The notes under the pieces are model-generated. The model saw nothing but the letters and a program-made list of their open reading frames with translations. It made no database searches and was not told where the DNA came from. Shown here piece after piece: positions 18,183 to 27,827 of a stretch of 64,000 bases of DNA; position 1 is the stretch's first letter, and each line of letters starts with the position of its first letter. The position numbers and the translations under genes were made by a program. This DNA is from Lysinibacillus xylanilyticus. Lineage in GTDB: Bacteria; Bacillota; Bacilli; Bacillales_A; Planococcaceae. Location: the NCBI RefSeq assembly GCF_001708185.1, contig NZ_MDDN01000011.1:1-64000 (forward strand). The letters are read 5' to 3'.

Positions 18183-18297
18183 ATCTTCATTCAAAAACGA
18201 AAATAAGCCCCAGTGGACTACACAGATACCGATTATGCGAAGGTGTAATCGATTTAGAAATGCGAAACACATCCCATGAAACTAGAAGGTGTTGTAT

Positions 18298-20121
18298 ATG
18301 AAATCCTCATTAAAACGTTATGTTATCGGCAAACCGTTGAGATCCGATACATTGGGGGAGCAAAAGCTTAATAAAAGAAAGGCACTTGCCATACTGTCGT
18401 CAGATGCTTTGTCATCAGTAGCGTATGGACCTGAGCAAATTTTAATTGTGCTCATGACGGTAAGTACTGTTGCCTTTTGGTATTCTCTACCGATTGCTGC
18501 TGGGGTAGTTGTGTTACTGGCAGCACTTATTTTTTCGTATCGTCAAGTTATTTTTGCGTATCCACATGGTGGTGGAGCATACGTAGTTTCTCGGGAGAAT
18601 TTAGGTGTCAATGCCGGTCTCGTCGCGGGTGGTTCATTACTTGTCGATTACATTCTAACCGTTGCGGTAAGTGTATCGGCCGGGACCGATGCGATTACTT
18701 CGGCATTTCCAAGTCTGCATCCTTATAACGTGTTTATCGCTGTGTTTTTTGTTATATGTTTAACGCTTTTAAATCTACGTGGTGTTACAGAATCTGCATC
18801 CATATTAGCGTATCCAGTATATTTGTTTGTAGCTGTCATGCTGATATTAATTGGAGTGGGGATTTATAATGTAGCAACAGGGCAAGTTCCAGCAGAGTTG
18901 AGTCCAAAGGTTGGTACACCCGTTGCAGGAATTAGTCTTTTTATATTATTAAAGGCATTTGCATCAGGAAGCTCAGCTTTGACTGGTGTAGAAGCTATTT
19001 CAAATGCTATTCCTAATTTTAAAGATCCAGGACCAAAAAATGCGTCTAAAACGTTACTTGCGATGGGCGGTATTTTAGCGGTACTATTTATCGGTATTGT
19101 GAGTCTAGCTTATTTTTATGGAATTGCTCCAAATGCAGAAGAAACAGTTGTTTCGCAAATTGCGGAGGCAAGTGTAGGACGCAATTTCTTTTACTATATA
19201 GTGCAGGGTACAACAGCAATGATTTTAGTACTCGCTGCAAATACAGGTTATTCAGCCTTTCCTTTACTAGCAGTCAATTTATCGAAAGACCGTTTTATCC
19301 CAAGAATGTTCCAAATCCGTGGGGATCGTCTCGGTTATTCAAATGGAATCTTGATGCTTGGTTTAGCTGCCATTGTCTTAATCATTTTATTTGATGGGGC
19401 AACAGAACATTTAATTCCACTTTATGCAGTTGGTGTTTTTATTCCGTTTACGTTAGCGCAGGCCGGAATGATGCGAAAATGGTGGCGTGAAAAGCCAAAA
19501 GGTTGGGTTGCAAAATTTGCAATAAATACGATTGGAGCGGTTATTTCCTTTATTGTTGCCATGATGTTTTTTGTGACGAAATTACCTCAAGTATGGCCAG
19601 TATTTATCTTTTTACCAATAATTATTTTGACGTTTCATCGAATTAAACACCATTATCAAGCAGTTGGTGAGCAGTTAAGATTAAATAATGAGGAGCTACC
19701 TATTATTGAGGGGAATGTTTTCATAGTCCCTGTCGCTGGTATTACGAAAGTAGTTGAAAACACTTTGCATTACGCACATTCATTAAAGGTCGACAAAATT
19801 ATTGCCTTTTACGTAGCCTTCGATCAAGATGACGCAAAAGCTTTTGAAGAGAAATGGAAAGCTTGGCAGCCAGATGTACGGCTTGTAACATACTATTCAC
19901 CATATCGAAGTATTACACAGCCGTTGATGAAATTTATTAATAAGGTTGAACATCAATGTGCGAAAACAGGACATCAAGTAACAGTTGTTATCCCACAATT
20001 TATACCAAAAAAAGGATGGCATCATATGTTACATAATCAATCAAGTCTATTAATTCGCGCTACGCTGCTATTTAACAAAAATGTCGTCATTATGACAGTG
20101 CCTTTCCATTTAATAAAATAA
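18298..20121 (+). CDS. kimA: High-affinity potassium importer KimA
   Basis: A 607-residue potassium/proton symporter of the APC superfamily, the same length as B. subtilis KimA (formerly YdaO). It has about 12 helices, with the conserved segment ILSSDALSSVAYGPEQIL in helix 1 and YPHGGGAYVVSRENLG after helix 2. A cytoplasmic C-terminal domain starts near residue 460 (VFIVPVAGITKVVENTL), the part that binds c-di-AMP in the family. ATG 18298 follows AAGGTG. Control is twofold in known systems: c-di-AMP acts on the leader RNA and on the protein. It is a single-gene unit. Confidence 0.95.
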   Translation: MKSSLKRYVIGKPLRSDTLGEQKLNKRKALAILSSDALSSVAYGPEQILIVLMTVSTVAFWYSLPIAAGVVVLLAALIFSYRQVIFAYPHGGGAYVVSRENLGVNAGLVAGGSLLVDYILTVAVSVSAGTDAITSAFPSLHPYNVFIAVFFVICLTLLNLRGVTESASILAYPVYLFVAVMLILIGVGIYNVATGQVPAELSPKVGTPVAGISLFILLKAFASGSSALTGVEAISNAIPNFKDPGPKNASKTLLAMGGILAVLFIGIVSLAYFYGIAPNAEETVVSQIAEASVGRNFFYYIVQGTTAMILVLAANTGYSAFPLLAVNLSKDRFIPRMFQIRGDRLGYSNGILMLGLAAIVLIILFDGATEHLIPLYAVGVFIPFTLAQAGMMRKWWREKPKGWVAKFAINTIGAVISFIVAMMFFVTKLPQVWPVFIFLPIIILTFHRIKHHYQAVGEQLRLNNEELPIIEGNVFIVPVAGITKVVENTLHYAHSLKVDKIIAFYVAFDQDDAKAFEEKWKAWQPDVRLVTYYSPYRSITQPLMKFINKVEHQCAKTGHQVTVVIPQFIPKKGWHHMLHNQSSLLIRATLLFNKNVVIMTVPFHLIK

Positions 20122-20145
20122 TGACTAGCCTGCTGGAAAATTGTC

Positions 20146-20184
20146 TGATATAATCAGTACGTTGGTTGTAAAACACGAACATTT
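20146..20184 (+). promoter_or_regulatory. Extended -10 promoter and PurR-box-like site of xpt
   Basis: TGATATAATC gives an extended -10 (TATAAT at 20149-20154) with no convincing -35. AAACACGAACATT at 20171-20183 resembles the Bacillus PurBox with its central CGAAC. PurR control of xpt-pbuX is known in B. subtilis; here it is inferred. Confidence 0.55.
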
Positions 20185-20311
20185 ACAATTGAAATTAATT
20201 AAAATTCCAGCAAATTCCGAAAAATCAATCTTTATTTAGTGAGTCATTTAGCACATTGCCGAATGAAGTACTGATTTAAATAATTGCTATGTATTACAGC
20301 TTCATACTGTT

Positions 20312-20384
20312 TCACTCATATAATAGCGAGAATATGGCTCGCAAGTTTCTACCGATTTACCGTAAATAAATCGACTATGGGTAG
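20312..20384 (+). promoter_or_regulatory. Guanine-type purine riboswitch
   Basis: Conserved blocks are CATATAATAGCGAG, AATATGGCTCGCAAGTTTCT, ACCGATTTACCGTAAAT and TCGACTATGGG. P2 (AGCGAG/CTCGC) and P3 (CGATTT/AAATCG) pair. The J3/1 base is C in GACTATG, which in this class specifies guanine; adenine sensors have U. It precedes xpt-pbuX. Confidence 0.95.
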
Positions 20385-20443
20385 CAATGCTTTAGAAGAT
20401 CTCATATAAGATGATGATGTTTTCTATTTGTTTCGACGTTTTT

Positions 20444-21114
<671 letters not shown>

Positions 21115-21115
<1 letters not shown>

Positions 21116-22413
21116 TGAATGCCTTTAAATCGACTGCGCTAGCGATTCAACATTTACTTGCGATGTATGCAGGAGCCATTTTAGTGCCATTGATTATCGG
21201 TGGGGCAATCGGCTTTGATTCAACACAAATGACGTATTTAGTGGCGATTGACATTATGATGTGTGGAATCGCAACTCTTTTACAAGTGTATTATGGTAAA
21301 TTTATCGGTATTGGTTTGCCAGTTGTCCTAGGTTGTACATTTACAGCAGTAAGTCCAATAATTGCAATCGGTACAAATCCAGAGCAAGGTATTACTGATA
21401 TTTATGGTTCAATTATTGCATCAGGTGTAATCATTATGATTATTGCCGGCTTCTTCGGAAAGCTAGTAAAATTCTTCCCGCCTGTTGTGACAGGTTCGGT
21501 AGTGTCGATTATCGGTATCTCTTTATTACCAGTAGCTTTAAACAATATGGCGGGTGGACTAGGTGCAAAAGATTTCGCATCTGGCTCGAATATAGCTTTA
21601 GCGTTTATTACACTCGTTATTATTTTAGTAGTTTATCGTTTTTCTACAGGGTTCGTCCGCGCAATCTCCATTTTAATTGGACTAGTTGCTGGGACAATCT
21701 TAGGCGCATTCATGGGTAAAGTTGATTTTAGCCCAGTTTCAGATGCAGACGCGTTACACATGGTTCAACCATTCTACTTTGGTATGCCAACATTTGATGC
21801 TACCGCGATTATTACAATGACACTCGTAGGAATGGTTTCTTTAGTAGAATCAACAGGAGTCTATTTTGCGCTAAGTGATATTTGCAATAAAAAGCTAGAC
21901 TCAAAAGATTTAGCTCGTGGGTATCGTTCAGAAGGTCTTGCTTCGGTTATTGGTGGTATTTTCAATGCCTTCCCATACACAACGTTCTCACAAAACGTGG
22001 GTCTAACTCGTATGTCTGGCGTAAAAGATCGTAAAGTCATTTACATCACAGGTGGATTACTAGTAGCACTTGGCTTTCTACCAAAAATCGCAGCATTAAC
22101 AACGATTATTCCAACACCAGTACTTGGTGCGGCAATGCTAGCGATGTTCGGCATGGTCATTACACAAGGTATGGGCATGCTAGTACCTGTAATGAATGAG
22201 TCAGCGGAAAATGCGATGATTGCTGCTGTAGCAGTTAGTCTTGGTGTCGGTGTATCGGTTGTACCAGGAATTTTCGATGCACTACCAGAAAGTATATCTC
22301 TTCTAACATCTAACGGTATCGTCTGTGGTTCGGTTACAGCGATTATCCTGAATATTTTATTCAACATGATCGGGCCAAAGCATAAGGAAGACCCGATGCA
22401 TGGGGAAGTTTAA
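21115..22413 (+). CDS. pbuX: Xanthine permease, NCS2 family
   Basis: A 432-residue nucleobase-cation symporter with about 14 helices. NCS2 landmarks include QHLLAMYAGAILVPLIIG at the N terminus and the substrate-site region MVSLVESTGVYFALSD followed by RGYRSEGLASVIGGIFNAFP. It is co-transcribed with xpt and would import xanthine for that enzyme. A terminator follows the gene. Confidence 0.94.
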
Positions 22414-22427
22414 AGGTAATCTACAAA

Positions 22428-22463
22428 AATGTCATCTACTTCTATAGTAGGTGGCATTTTTTT
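22428..22463 (+). terminator. Terminator after pbuX
   Basis: ATGTCATCTACT pairs with AGTAGGTGGCAT and is followed by a T run. Confidence 0.9.
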
Positions 22464-22589
22464 ATGAGACCAGATGTTTAATTCTTTTATTGGTAGGAAA
22501 TCTATAAAATACATTTCATTAGAATTTAAATCAATATATCGACATACATATATAGTATATAAAACTACTCTCTGAAAGGTCTCTGACAA

Positions 22590-23111
22590 ATGCAAAGTAT
22601 ATTTCTGATATTAATACTTCAATTAGTGTATGTACCTTTTTTAACGTTACGGACAATATTTTTAGTAAAGAATATTACTGTCCTTGCTGCTATATTCGGT
22701 ATGCTGGAAATGTTAGTGTATGTATTTGGCCTTTCGCTTGTTTTTAACGGGGAACAGAGTATTTTAGCCATGAGTGTTTATGCATTTGGTTTTGGTCTAG
22801 GTATTTTCCTAGGTGCCAAAATTGAACGGAAACTGGCGATCGGCTATGTCTATACGACAATCAATACGCAAAATAAAAACGAAGAGCTCGTGAATTTCCT
22901 CCGTAATGAAGGCTTTGCAGTGACTATTTATATTGGTGAAGGTCGAGATAGTAACCGTTATAAATACGAAATATTAACTAAGAGAAATCGTGAGATGGAG
23001 CTGTTCCAAATTGTAGAGCAATTTGAACCAAATGCGTTTATTATTTCTTACGAGCCTAAATCATTCAAAGGTGGATTTTTACTCAATCGAATGAAGGCAA
23101 AGCAAAAATAA
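22590..23111 (+). CDS. UPF0316 / DUF2179-type membrane protein (YebE-like)
   Basis: A 173-residue protein with three N-terminal membrane helices, including YVPFLTLRTIFLVKN and the LGIFLGAKIERKLAIGYV transition. A soluble C-terminal alpha/beta domain of the DUF2179 type follows (NFLRNEGFAVTIYIGEGRDS). In B. subtilis the homologue YebE lies near purine genes; here it follows xpt-pbuX but after a terminator. The function is unknown. Confidence 0.85.
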   Translation: MQSIFLILILQLVYVPFLTLRTIFLVKNITVLAAIFGMLEMLVYVFGLSLVFNGEQSILAMSVYAFGFGLGIFLGAKIERKLAIGYVYTTINTQNKNEELVNFLRNEGFAVTIYIGEGRDSNRYKYEILTKRNREMELFQIVEQFEPNAFIISYEPKSFKGGFLLNRMKAKQK

Positions 23112-23143
23112 AAAGGACTTCCGCTTTATGGCAGAAGTCCTTT
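23112..23143. terminator. Terminator between the UPF0316 and DUF2252 genes
   Basis: AAAGGACTTCCGC and GCAGAAGTCCTTT form an imperfect stem that suits both convergent genes. Confidence 0.8.
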
Positions 23144-23157
23144 GTTCTTTCCACAGG

Positions 23158-24447
23158 TCAATTAAAACGCTCTTTGACCAACTCTTTAAACAACTCGAAA
23201 TCCGAATAGACTATTTCTTTGTAGCGCATTGCCTGTAAAATCGTGCTTTCAACAAATACGTTACGCTCCTTACCAATAGCTTTTAATATTTCATCTTCAC
23301 TATGGTAGGTGAAAACATCGGAGTAGTCGATATCGGCACGTGCATGGTTTTTGGCAGCAATTTGTCCCATCGTCGATGTTGTTGCAAAATAATCCTCTAC
23401 ATCCTTGTAGTTTTTAGGCTTCACCTTTTTCTTATAAGGGGAACGCTCACGGATATAGTATTCTTGCCCCTCCATCGTAACATAAGCTAAATGAGGGTCC
23501 TCTAAATGATGCATGGCTTTTTGAGTACCTACTACACGTGCTCCTTGGTGCACATAAGTTTCCCAGAATGTCTCATTGTACGGAAGGAAATATGCAGGGA
23601 TTGCCGTGCGCACTTCCTTCATTTCAAGAACTAAATCGCATACTCCCTGTGCATTTGTTTCGTCCTCTACTAAAATATAATAGCGTTTTAAGCCGATGGA
23701 TGCTGTCCCTGAACCGTATTTAATGGCGATATCTTTAATCTTATAGTTGGGTAGCGCAGTAGAGATTGCGGCATATTCTTCTGAAGTGACAGGCTGTACT
23801 TCTTCATTCCATAGGAAAACACGCTGTTCTTCATCGTTAATGTACGTGATATCCTGTACAAACTGTGAATGCTGACGTTTCTCTAATTTTTTCAAAACCT
23901 TTTTGATTGGTCCCTTTGTATTATCCTTTGTAAATGTTAATGTCAGTGGATCATCTTGTTTACGCTGAAACCGTTTTAGTTGGCTGACATAGCTATGTAG
24001 AAAATGATGAATGGCCTTTTCTTGAGCTTCATGATCTAAGCCTTGCTCCTCAAGATATAAAGCGATACTAACACTCATGCGACTAACATCATACAAGTAA
24101 GAGCCAACATAGCCTTCATCAAAATCATTAATATCGAACACAATGTCGCCTGTTTCATTTTGAAATGCACCGAAGTTGTCCATATGCATGTCTCCCTGTA
24201 TCCAAGTAGGCATGACATCAGATGTATGGAAAATGGAAGGGGATTTCGTGACATCAAAATAAAATAAATAGGCACTTCCTCGGAAAAAACGGAAAGGACT
24301 ATCTAGCATGGTGCGATACTTTTCTATACGTTGCTCCTTAGTTAATCTCATACGTTGACCATCAAATTCCTCGAAAATCGTCTCTAACAGTGTTCTTCTT
24401 AAAATTGTTCGTGTGTTCTTCACTTGTTCTAATAAAGTATGCTCCAT
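23158..24447 (-). CDS. DUF2252 family protein
   Basis: A 429-residue DUF2252 protein. Family motifs are FFRGSAYLFYFD, GDMHMDNFGAFQNETGDIVFDINDFDEGYVGSYLYDVSRM and the late segment ARADIDYSDVF. The GDxHxxNFG and DxNDFDE blocks recall aminoglycoside-phosphotransferase/kinase-like folds (catalytic and metal-binding loops), so an ATP-dependent small-molecule or protein kinase is conceivable. No function is established. ATG 24447 is chosen since AAAGGAGAA precedes it by 8 bases. An upstream in-frame ATG at 24468 has no site. Monocistronic. Confidence 0.85.
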   Translation of the reverse strand: MEHTLLEQVKNTRTILRRTLLETIFEEFDGQRMRLTKEQRIEKYRTMLDSPFRFFRGSAYLFYFDVTKSPSIFHTSDVMPTWIQGDMHMDNFGAFQNETGDIVFDINDFDEGYVGSYLYDVSRMSVSIALYLEEQGLDHEAQEKAIHHFLHSYVSQLKRFQRKQDDPLTLTFTKDNTKGPIKKVLKKLEKRQHSQFVQDITYINDEEQRVFLWNEEVQPVTSEEYAAISTALPNYKIKDIAIKYGSGTASIGLKRYYILVEDETNAQGVCDLVLEMKEVRTAIPAYFLPYNETFWETYVHQGARVVGTQKAMHHLEDPHLAYVTMEGQEYYIRERSPYKKKVKPKNYKDVEDYFATTSTMGQIAAKNHARADIDYSDVFTYHSEDEILKAIGKERNVFVESTILQAMRYKEIVYSDFELFKELVKERFN

Positions 24448-24545
24448 AGCACATTCTCCTTTGTTCATCTAGTGATTTTACATGAATATACGGAAAATAC
24501 AGGAATAAAGTTTCACCCGAAAAACCAAATAGAGCTTTAGAGAAA

Positions 24546-24567
24546 TTTATCGAGCGGGCTCGATAAA
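24546..24567. promoter_or_regulatory. 22-base palindrome in a divergent promoter region
   Basis: TTTATCGAGC, two bases, then GCTCGATAAA: perfect 10-base arms, with A7 on the plus side. It lies between the divergent DUF2252 and YitT-like genes, so it may be an operator or a terminator-like hairpin. Its CGATAAA end matches the word found in the 21-bp arrays. Confidence 0.45.
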
Positions 24568-24665
24568 AAAAGTAGGGTTGACTTTTGACCAAGCCGTATT
24601 TGATAACATGTTCGATTCCATATTATCATACTATAAATACATGCTCAGTCTCGGAGGGGGGTTGT

Positions 24666-25235
24666 ATGTATTTTTTTACGAAAGGCTTGATTATTCTTAT
24701 TGGAAGTACTGCGGTTTCGCTAGGAATTAATCTTTTTTTAACGCCCTATCAAATTTTGGATGGGGGAGTTGTGGGGATAGCGCTTATTTTACACTATTTG
24801 TATAAGCTTAAAATAGGTTTAATGATCATCATTATTAGCATTCCAGTTTTTATTATTGCTTGGTATAAATACAGAGCATATTTTTACAATAGCATTCACG
24901 GATTAATTGCATCTTCTCTTATTATTGACTTACTAAAGCCTGTTCGGAATCTTGTCCAAATCGATGCTATTTATAGTGCCATATTTGGAGGGATACTGAT
25001 GGGATTTGGTATTGGCTTGATGCTTAGATTTCAGACAAGCACTGGTGGCACAGATTTGATTGCACAGTTTTTGTGTGAGAAAACAGGGATTAATGTTGGG
25101 ATACTTATTTTTATGATTGATTCGATCGTCATTGTGGTAGGGAGTCTGTTTTTATCTTCCAGTACATTAATGCTGTCAATTATTACAGTTTTAGTAGTAG
25201 GGATTACGACCAGTATTATGACTAGTTATGCATAA
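24666..25235 (+). CDS. YitT-family (DUF161) membrane protein, short form
   Basis: A 189-residue membrane protein with about five helices. It carries the family blocks LGINLFLTPYQILDGGVVGIALILH, GGILMGFGIGLMLRFQTSTGGTDLIAQ and a final hydrophobic segment. Full-length YitT proteins (about 280 residues) add a soluble DUF2179 domain that is missing here, so this is the short, membrane-only type. ATG 24666 follows GGAGGGGGG. The function is unknown; a transporter role is assumed in the family. Confidence 0.82.
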   Translation: MYFFTKGLIILIGSTAVSLGINLFLTPYQILDGGVVGIALILHYLYKLKIGLMIIIISIPVFIIAWYKYRAYFYNSIHGLIASSLIIDLLKPVRNLVQIDAIYSAIFGGILMGFGIGLMLRFQTSTGGTDLIAQFLCEKTGINVGILIFMIDSIVIVVGSLFLSSSTLMLSIITVLVVGITTSIMTSYA

Positions 25236-25239
25236 TAAA

Positions 25240-25270
25240 AAAATAGCTTCAGCATGACTGAAACTATTTT
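25240..25270. terminator. Terminator between the YitT-like and EamA genes
   Basis: AAAATAGCTTCAG pairs with CTGAAACTATTTT around CATGA; A and T runs on both sides suit both convergent genes. Confidence 0.85.
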
Positions 25271-25278
25271 GAAATTCG

Positions 25279-26163
25279 TTATCGAGAGCTCTTCATCATT
25301 CTTTTTTTAGGATGTGCAGGCTTTACTTCGGCAATTAATATGGCGAGTAAAATCAGTACTGCCCCTACAACCATGCGACTTGTTAATACCTCATGTAAGA
25401 AAATTACGGATAGTACCATGCCGAAGAATGATTCTGTCGACAGGATAATAGCTGCCTTTGTAGCAGACGTATATTGATTCGCAACATTTTGAAAAAGATA
25501 GGCAAGAGTAGTTGAAAAGATTCCTAAATAAATAATTGAATAGATTGCTTCTTTTTCAAGGTTGGTTGGGATGTCGCCTTGACTGACTACGACTAAGACA
25601 CCTAAAAATGCTGCTGTGATAAATTGAATAATCGTAAGGGCGATGGCATCTTCCTTTTGTACAAAAAGATTTGTACAAAAAATATCAAATGCAAAGGCGA
25701 CAGCACAAGCTAAGGAAAGTGCGTCTCCGATATTCATTGTCAGTGATCCTTGTAATGATAAAAAACCGATTCCAATAATAGCTATAATTGAACCGATAAT
25801 TTCATAGCCATCTATACGGCGCTTGTAAACTGCAAACGCAATTAAGGGAACAATAATGACATTTACAGCGGTTAAAAATGCATTTTTAGATGGTGTTGTA
25901 TATTGTAATCCCACTGTCTGAAGGGCAAAGGCAACATACAAAATGGTCCCTAACAAAACACCTTTCCAGATCACTGATTTTGAAGCTTTTTTTAATCTGT
26001 ATCCAAATAAGACTATCAGTATAATCGAAGCTAATAAAAATCTACCTGCCATTACTTGATAAGCTGTTAAATATTCCAATGCAATCGCCGTTATTACAAA
26101 TCCGCTACCCCAAACGATTGCAGTAACTAATAGCATGCCATCAGCTATGTATTGTTTCATCAT
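25279..26163 (-). CDS. DMT-superfamily transporter (EamA)
   Basis: A 294-residue protein with ten helices in two EamA repeats: AIVWGSGFVITAIALEYLTA at the start of repeat 1 and LGIFSTTLAYLFQNVANQYT in repeat 2. The ending is basic (HPKKRMMKSSR). The family exports amino acids and other metabolites, and the substrate cannot be told. Two adjacent ATGs (26163, 26160) are possible starts after AGGAAG. It lies downstream of, and in line with, the PucR-type regulator. Confidence 0.85.
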   Translation of the reverse strand: MMKQYIADGMLLVTAIVWGSGFVITAIALEYLTAYQVMAGRFLLASIILIVLFGYRLKKASKSVIWKGVLLGTILYVAFALQTVGLQYTTPSKNAFLTAVNVIIVPLIAFAVYKRRIDGYEIIGSIIAIIGIGFLSLQGSLTMNIGDALSLACAVAFAFDIFCTNLFVQKEDAIALTIIQFITAAFLGVLVVVSQGDIPTNLEKEAIYSIIYLGIFSTTLAYLFQNVANQYTSATKAAIILSTESFFGMVLSVIFLHEVLTSRMVVGAVLILLAILIAEVKPAHPKKRMMKSSR

Positions 26164-26263
26164 TCTTCCTCCTAACTACAATAGAATAGCATGAAATGGA
26201 AGAAAAAAATTTGATGTTAATTCTAAATATTCGGGCGTTTTTTTGTACTTATTCCAATGCTGA

Positions 26264-27424
26264 TCATTCAACATCTATTTTGCTATGTAATAAGTACAAT
26301 TTAACGGCTGCAGCTATACGTTCGTAAAAAACATAATCATTTTCTAAAGGAGCTACTAGTTGACGTATTTTTGACAAACGATAACGGATTGTGTTTGGAT
26401 GACAAAAATGAGCAACGGCTACTTCCTTTATATTTCCTTGTTTTACAACGTAGGTGATGGCTGTGTTCATTAAATCTGGATCAACCTTTTCCTCAAGTAG
26501 GGGACCGAGATAGCTATTTACATAGTTCATAGTAAATTGAGGGTCCTTGCGATGTAATTCAATTAACAAACAATCGGAAGCGAGATTTTCATAATGACAG
26601 ATAGGAGACGATTCAATTTCAGCCATGATGCGTGCATAGAAGGCTTCCCGAACAGCAAGAGGGAGTTCAACTTGTGTTACATGACAACGACTATAGCCAA
26701 AGGTCAATGAATCAGTTGAGATTGCATACATGGTTAACCATTCATTGAGAAGTTTTTCAAATTGAAATTCTTGCGATGGATGGGTCATTAAAATAAAGAG
26801 GCTCTTTTTATAGGTACAAATCATACCCGATTTTAAAAGAGGCTCTAAATGAAAAAGAGACTGCATCCACTGACTATTTTTAAGCTCTTGCGTTTGAATA
26901 TTAGCAACAAATACATATTTTTCAAAGGGCTTATTTACTTGTTGTAAAATGGACTTTATTTGTTCAGCTGTAACATCTTCTTCCATTAAACGTCGCATAA
27001 TCGTTTCTAAAAAGAATGAATAATCCTGTGTTTTTGCATAGGCCATCGTTTCTAAAATAATTTTTTCAAAGAATTCATCTCCACCAAATCGTAAGATCGG
27101 GAAATTGTGCTCATCTGCATACACTAGAACTTCCTCTGGTAAGTCCTCATAGATGACAGGTTTATAGGCTAAAGCACTGGCCCCTAGCTTAATAAGATTT
27201 TTCACGGCATTCCATAAATATTCTGGCTTGTGCTTTGCAAATAATAAACTGCTCAGAACCACACTGTTCGGTGTGAAAATCGTTTCTCTCACAGTTTGAA
27301 TATCGGGCGAAAATTCAAAGTCTAGAATTTCGACATTGTGGACGGGTTTATATAAACCATTGCGACCAGCAACAACTGTAAAATCCTTTGTTATGGGCAG
27401 TTGTAAAAAGTTCTCTACGTTCAT
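26264..27424 (-). CDS. PucR-family transcriptional regulator
   Basis: A 386-residue regulator. An N-terminal PucR sensor domain (MNVENFLQLPITKDFTVVAG, KPVHNVEILDF) is followed by a GGDEF-related middle region and a C-terminal PucR helix-turn-helix (AVAHFCHPNTIRYRLSKIRQL). PucR-type proteins regulate purine or amino acid catabolism or transport genes. ATG 27424 gives the usual N terminus; a TTG at 27439 is in frame but abuts its ribosome binding site. The EamA gene follows 100 bases downstream and is a candidate target. A 21-bp repeat array lies just upstream. Confidence 0.85.
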   Translation of the reverse strand: MNVENFLQLPITKDFTVVAGRNGLYKPVHNVEILDFEFSPDIQTVRETIFTPNSVVLSSLLFAKHKPEYLWNAVKNLIKLGASALAYKPVIYEDLPEEVLVYADEHNFPILRFGGDEFFEKIILETMAYAKTQDYSFFLETIMRRLMEEDVTAEQIKSILQQVNKPFEKYVFVANIQTQELKNSQWMQSLFHLEPLLKSGMICTYKKSLFILMTHPSQEFQFEKLLNEWLTMYAISTDSLTFGYSRCHVTQVELPLAVREAFYARIMAEIESSPICHYENLASDCLLIELHRKDPQFTMNYVNSYLGPLLEEKVDPDLMNTAITYVVKQGNIKEVAVAHFCHPNTIRYRLSKIRQLVAPLENDYVFYERIAAAVKLYLLHSKIDVE

Positions 27425-27524
27425 TAGGATATCAAGCAACCTTTCTTATGATTGTGCTTCTATTCTTATTATAAAAGTACTTGTCAGTAAAATACCATTA
27501 GTATTGCTGAAAGAAGGGGCGTGA

Positions 27525-27629
27525 ATCGCTGATAAACCAGCCAAGATCGCTGATAAAGGACAACGAATCGCTGATAAATCAGTCAAGATCGCTGATAAAC
27601 CACAACGAATCGCTGATAAAACAACCAAC
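27525..27629 (+). repeat. Five-copy 21-bp tandem array, core ATCGCTGATAAA
   Basis: ATCGCTGATAAA begins at 27525, 27546, 27567, 27588 and 27609, exactly 21 bases apart. The nine bases between copies alternate between a CCAGCCAAG-like and a GGACAACGA-like form, giving a 42-base second-order period. It lies in the 403-base gap between the divergent PucR and EAL genes. The remainder of the gap shows nothing recognisable. Confidence 0.92.
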
Positions 27630-27827
27630 CTCCAGTAACCTTTGCTCGAACTGCCTTCTCCCATCCTGAATTTATACCCACTCTACCAAGTGATCAAAAA
27701 TGATTACTTTTATACACTATTGAAAAGGGAATCTAGTGCTAGAGCCATCTATTTTACATACTATTAACAATGAATTTACAATAAAAGGGTACAATGGATT
27801 GTAATGACCAAATTAAGAGGTGCTAGT

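Noticed and set aside
27446-27664. Minus-strand frame with LSAIR-type heptads
   Set aside because: It is a translation of the 21-bp GATAAA array; no ribosome binding site and no conserved ends.
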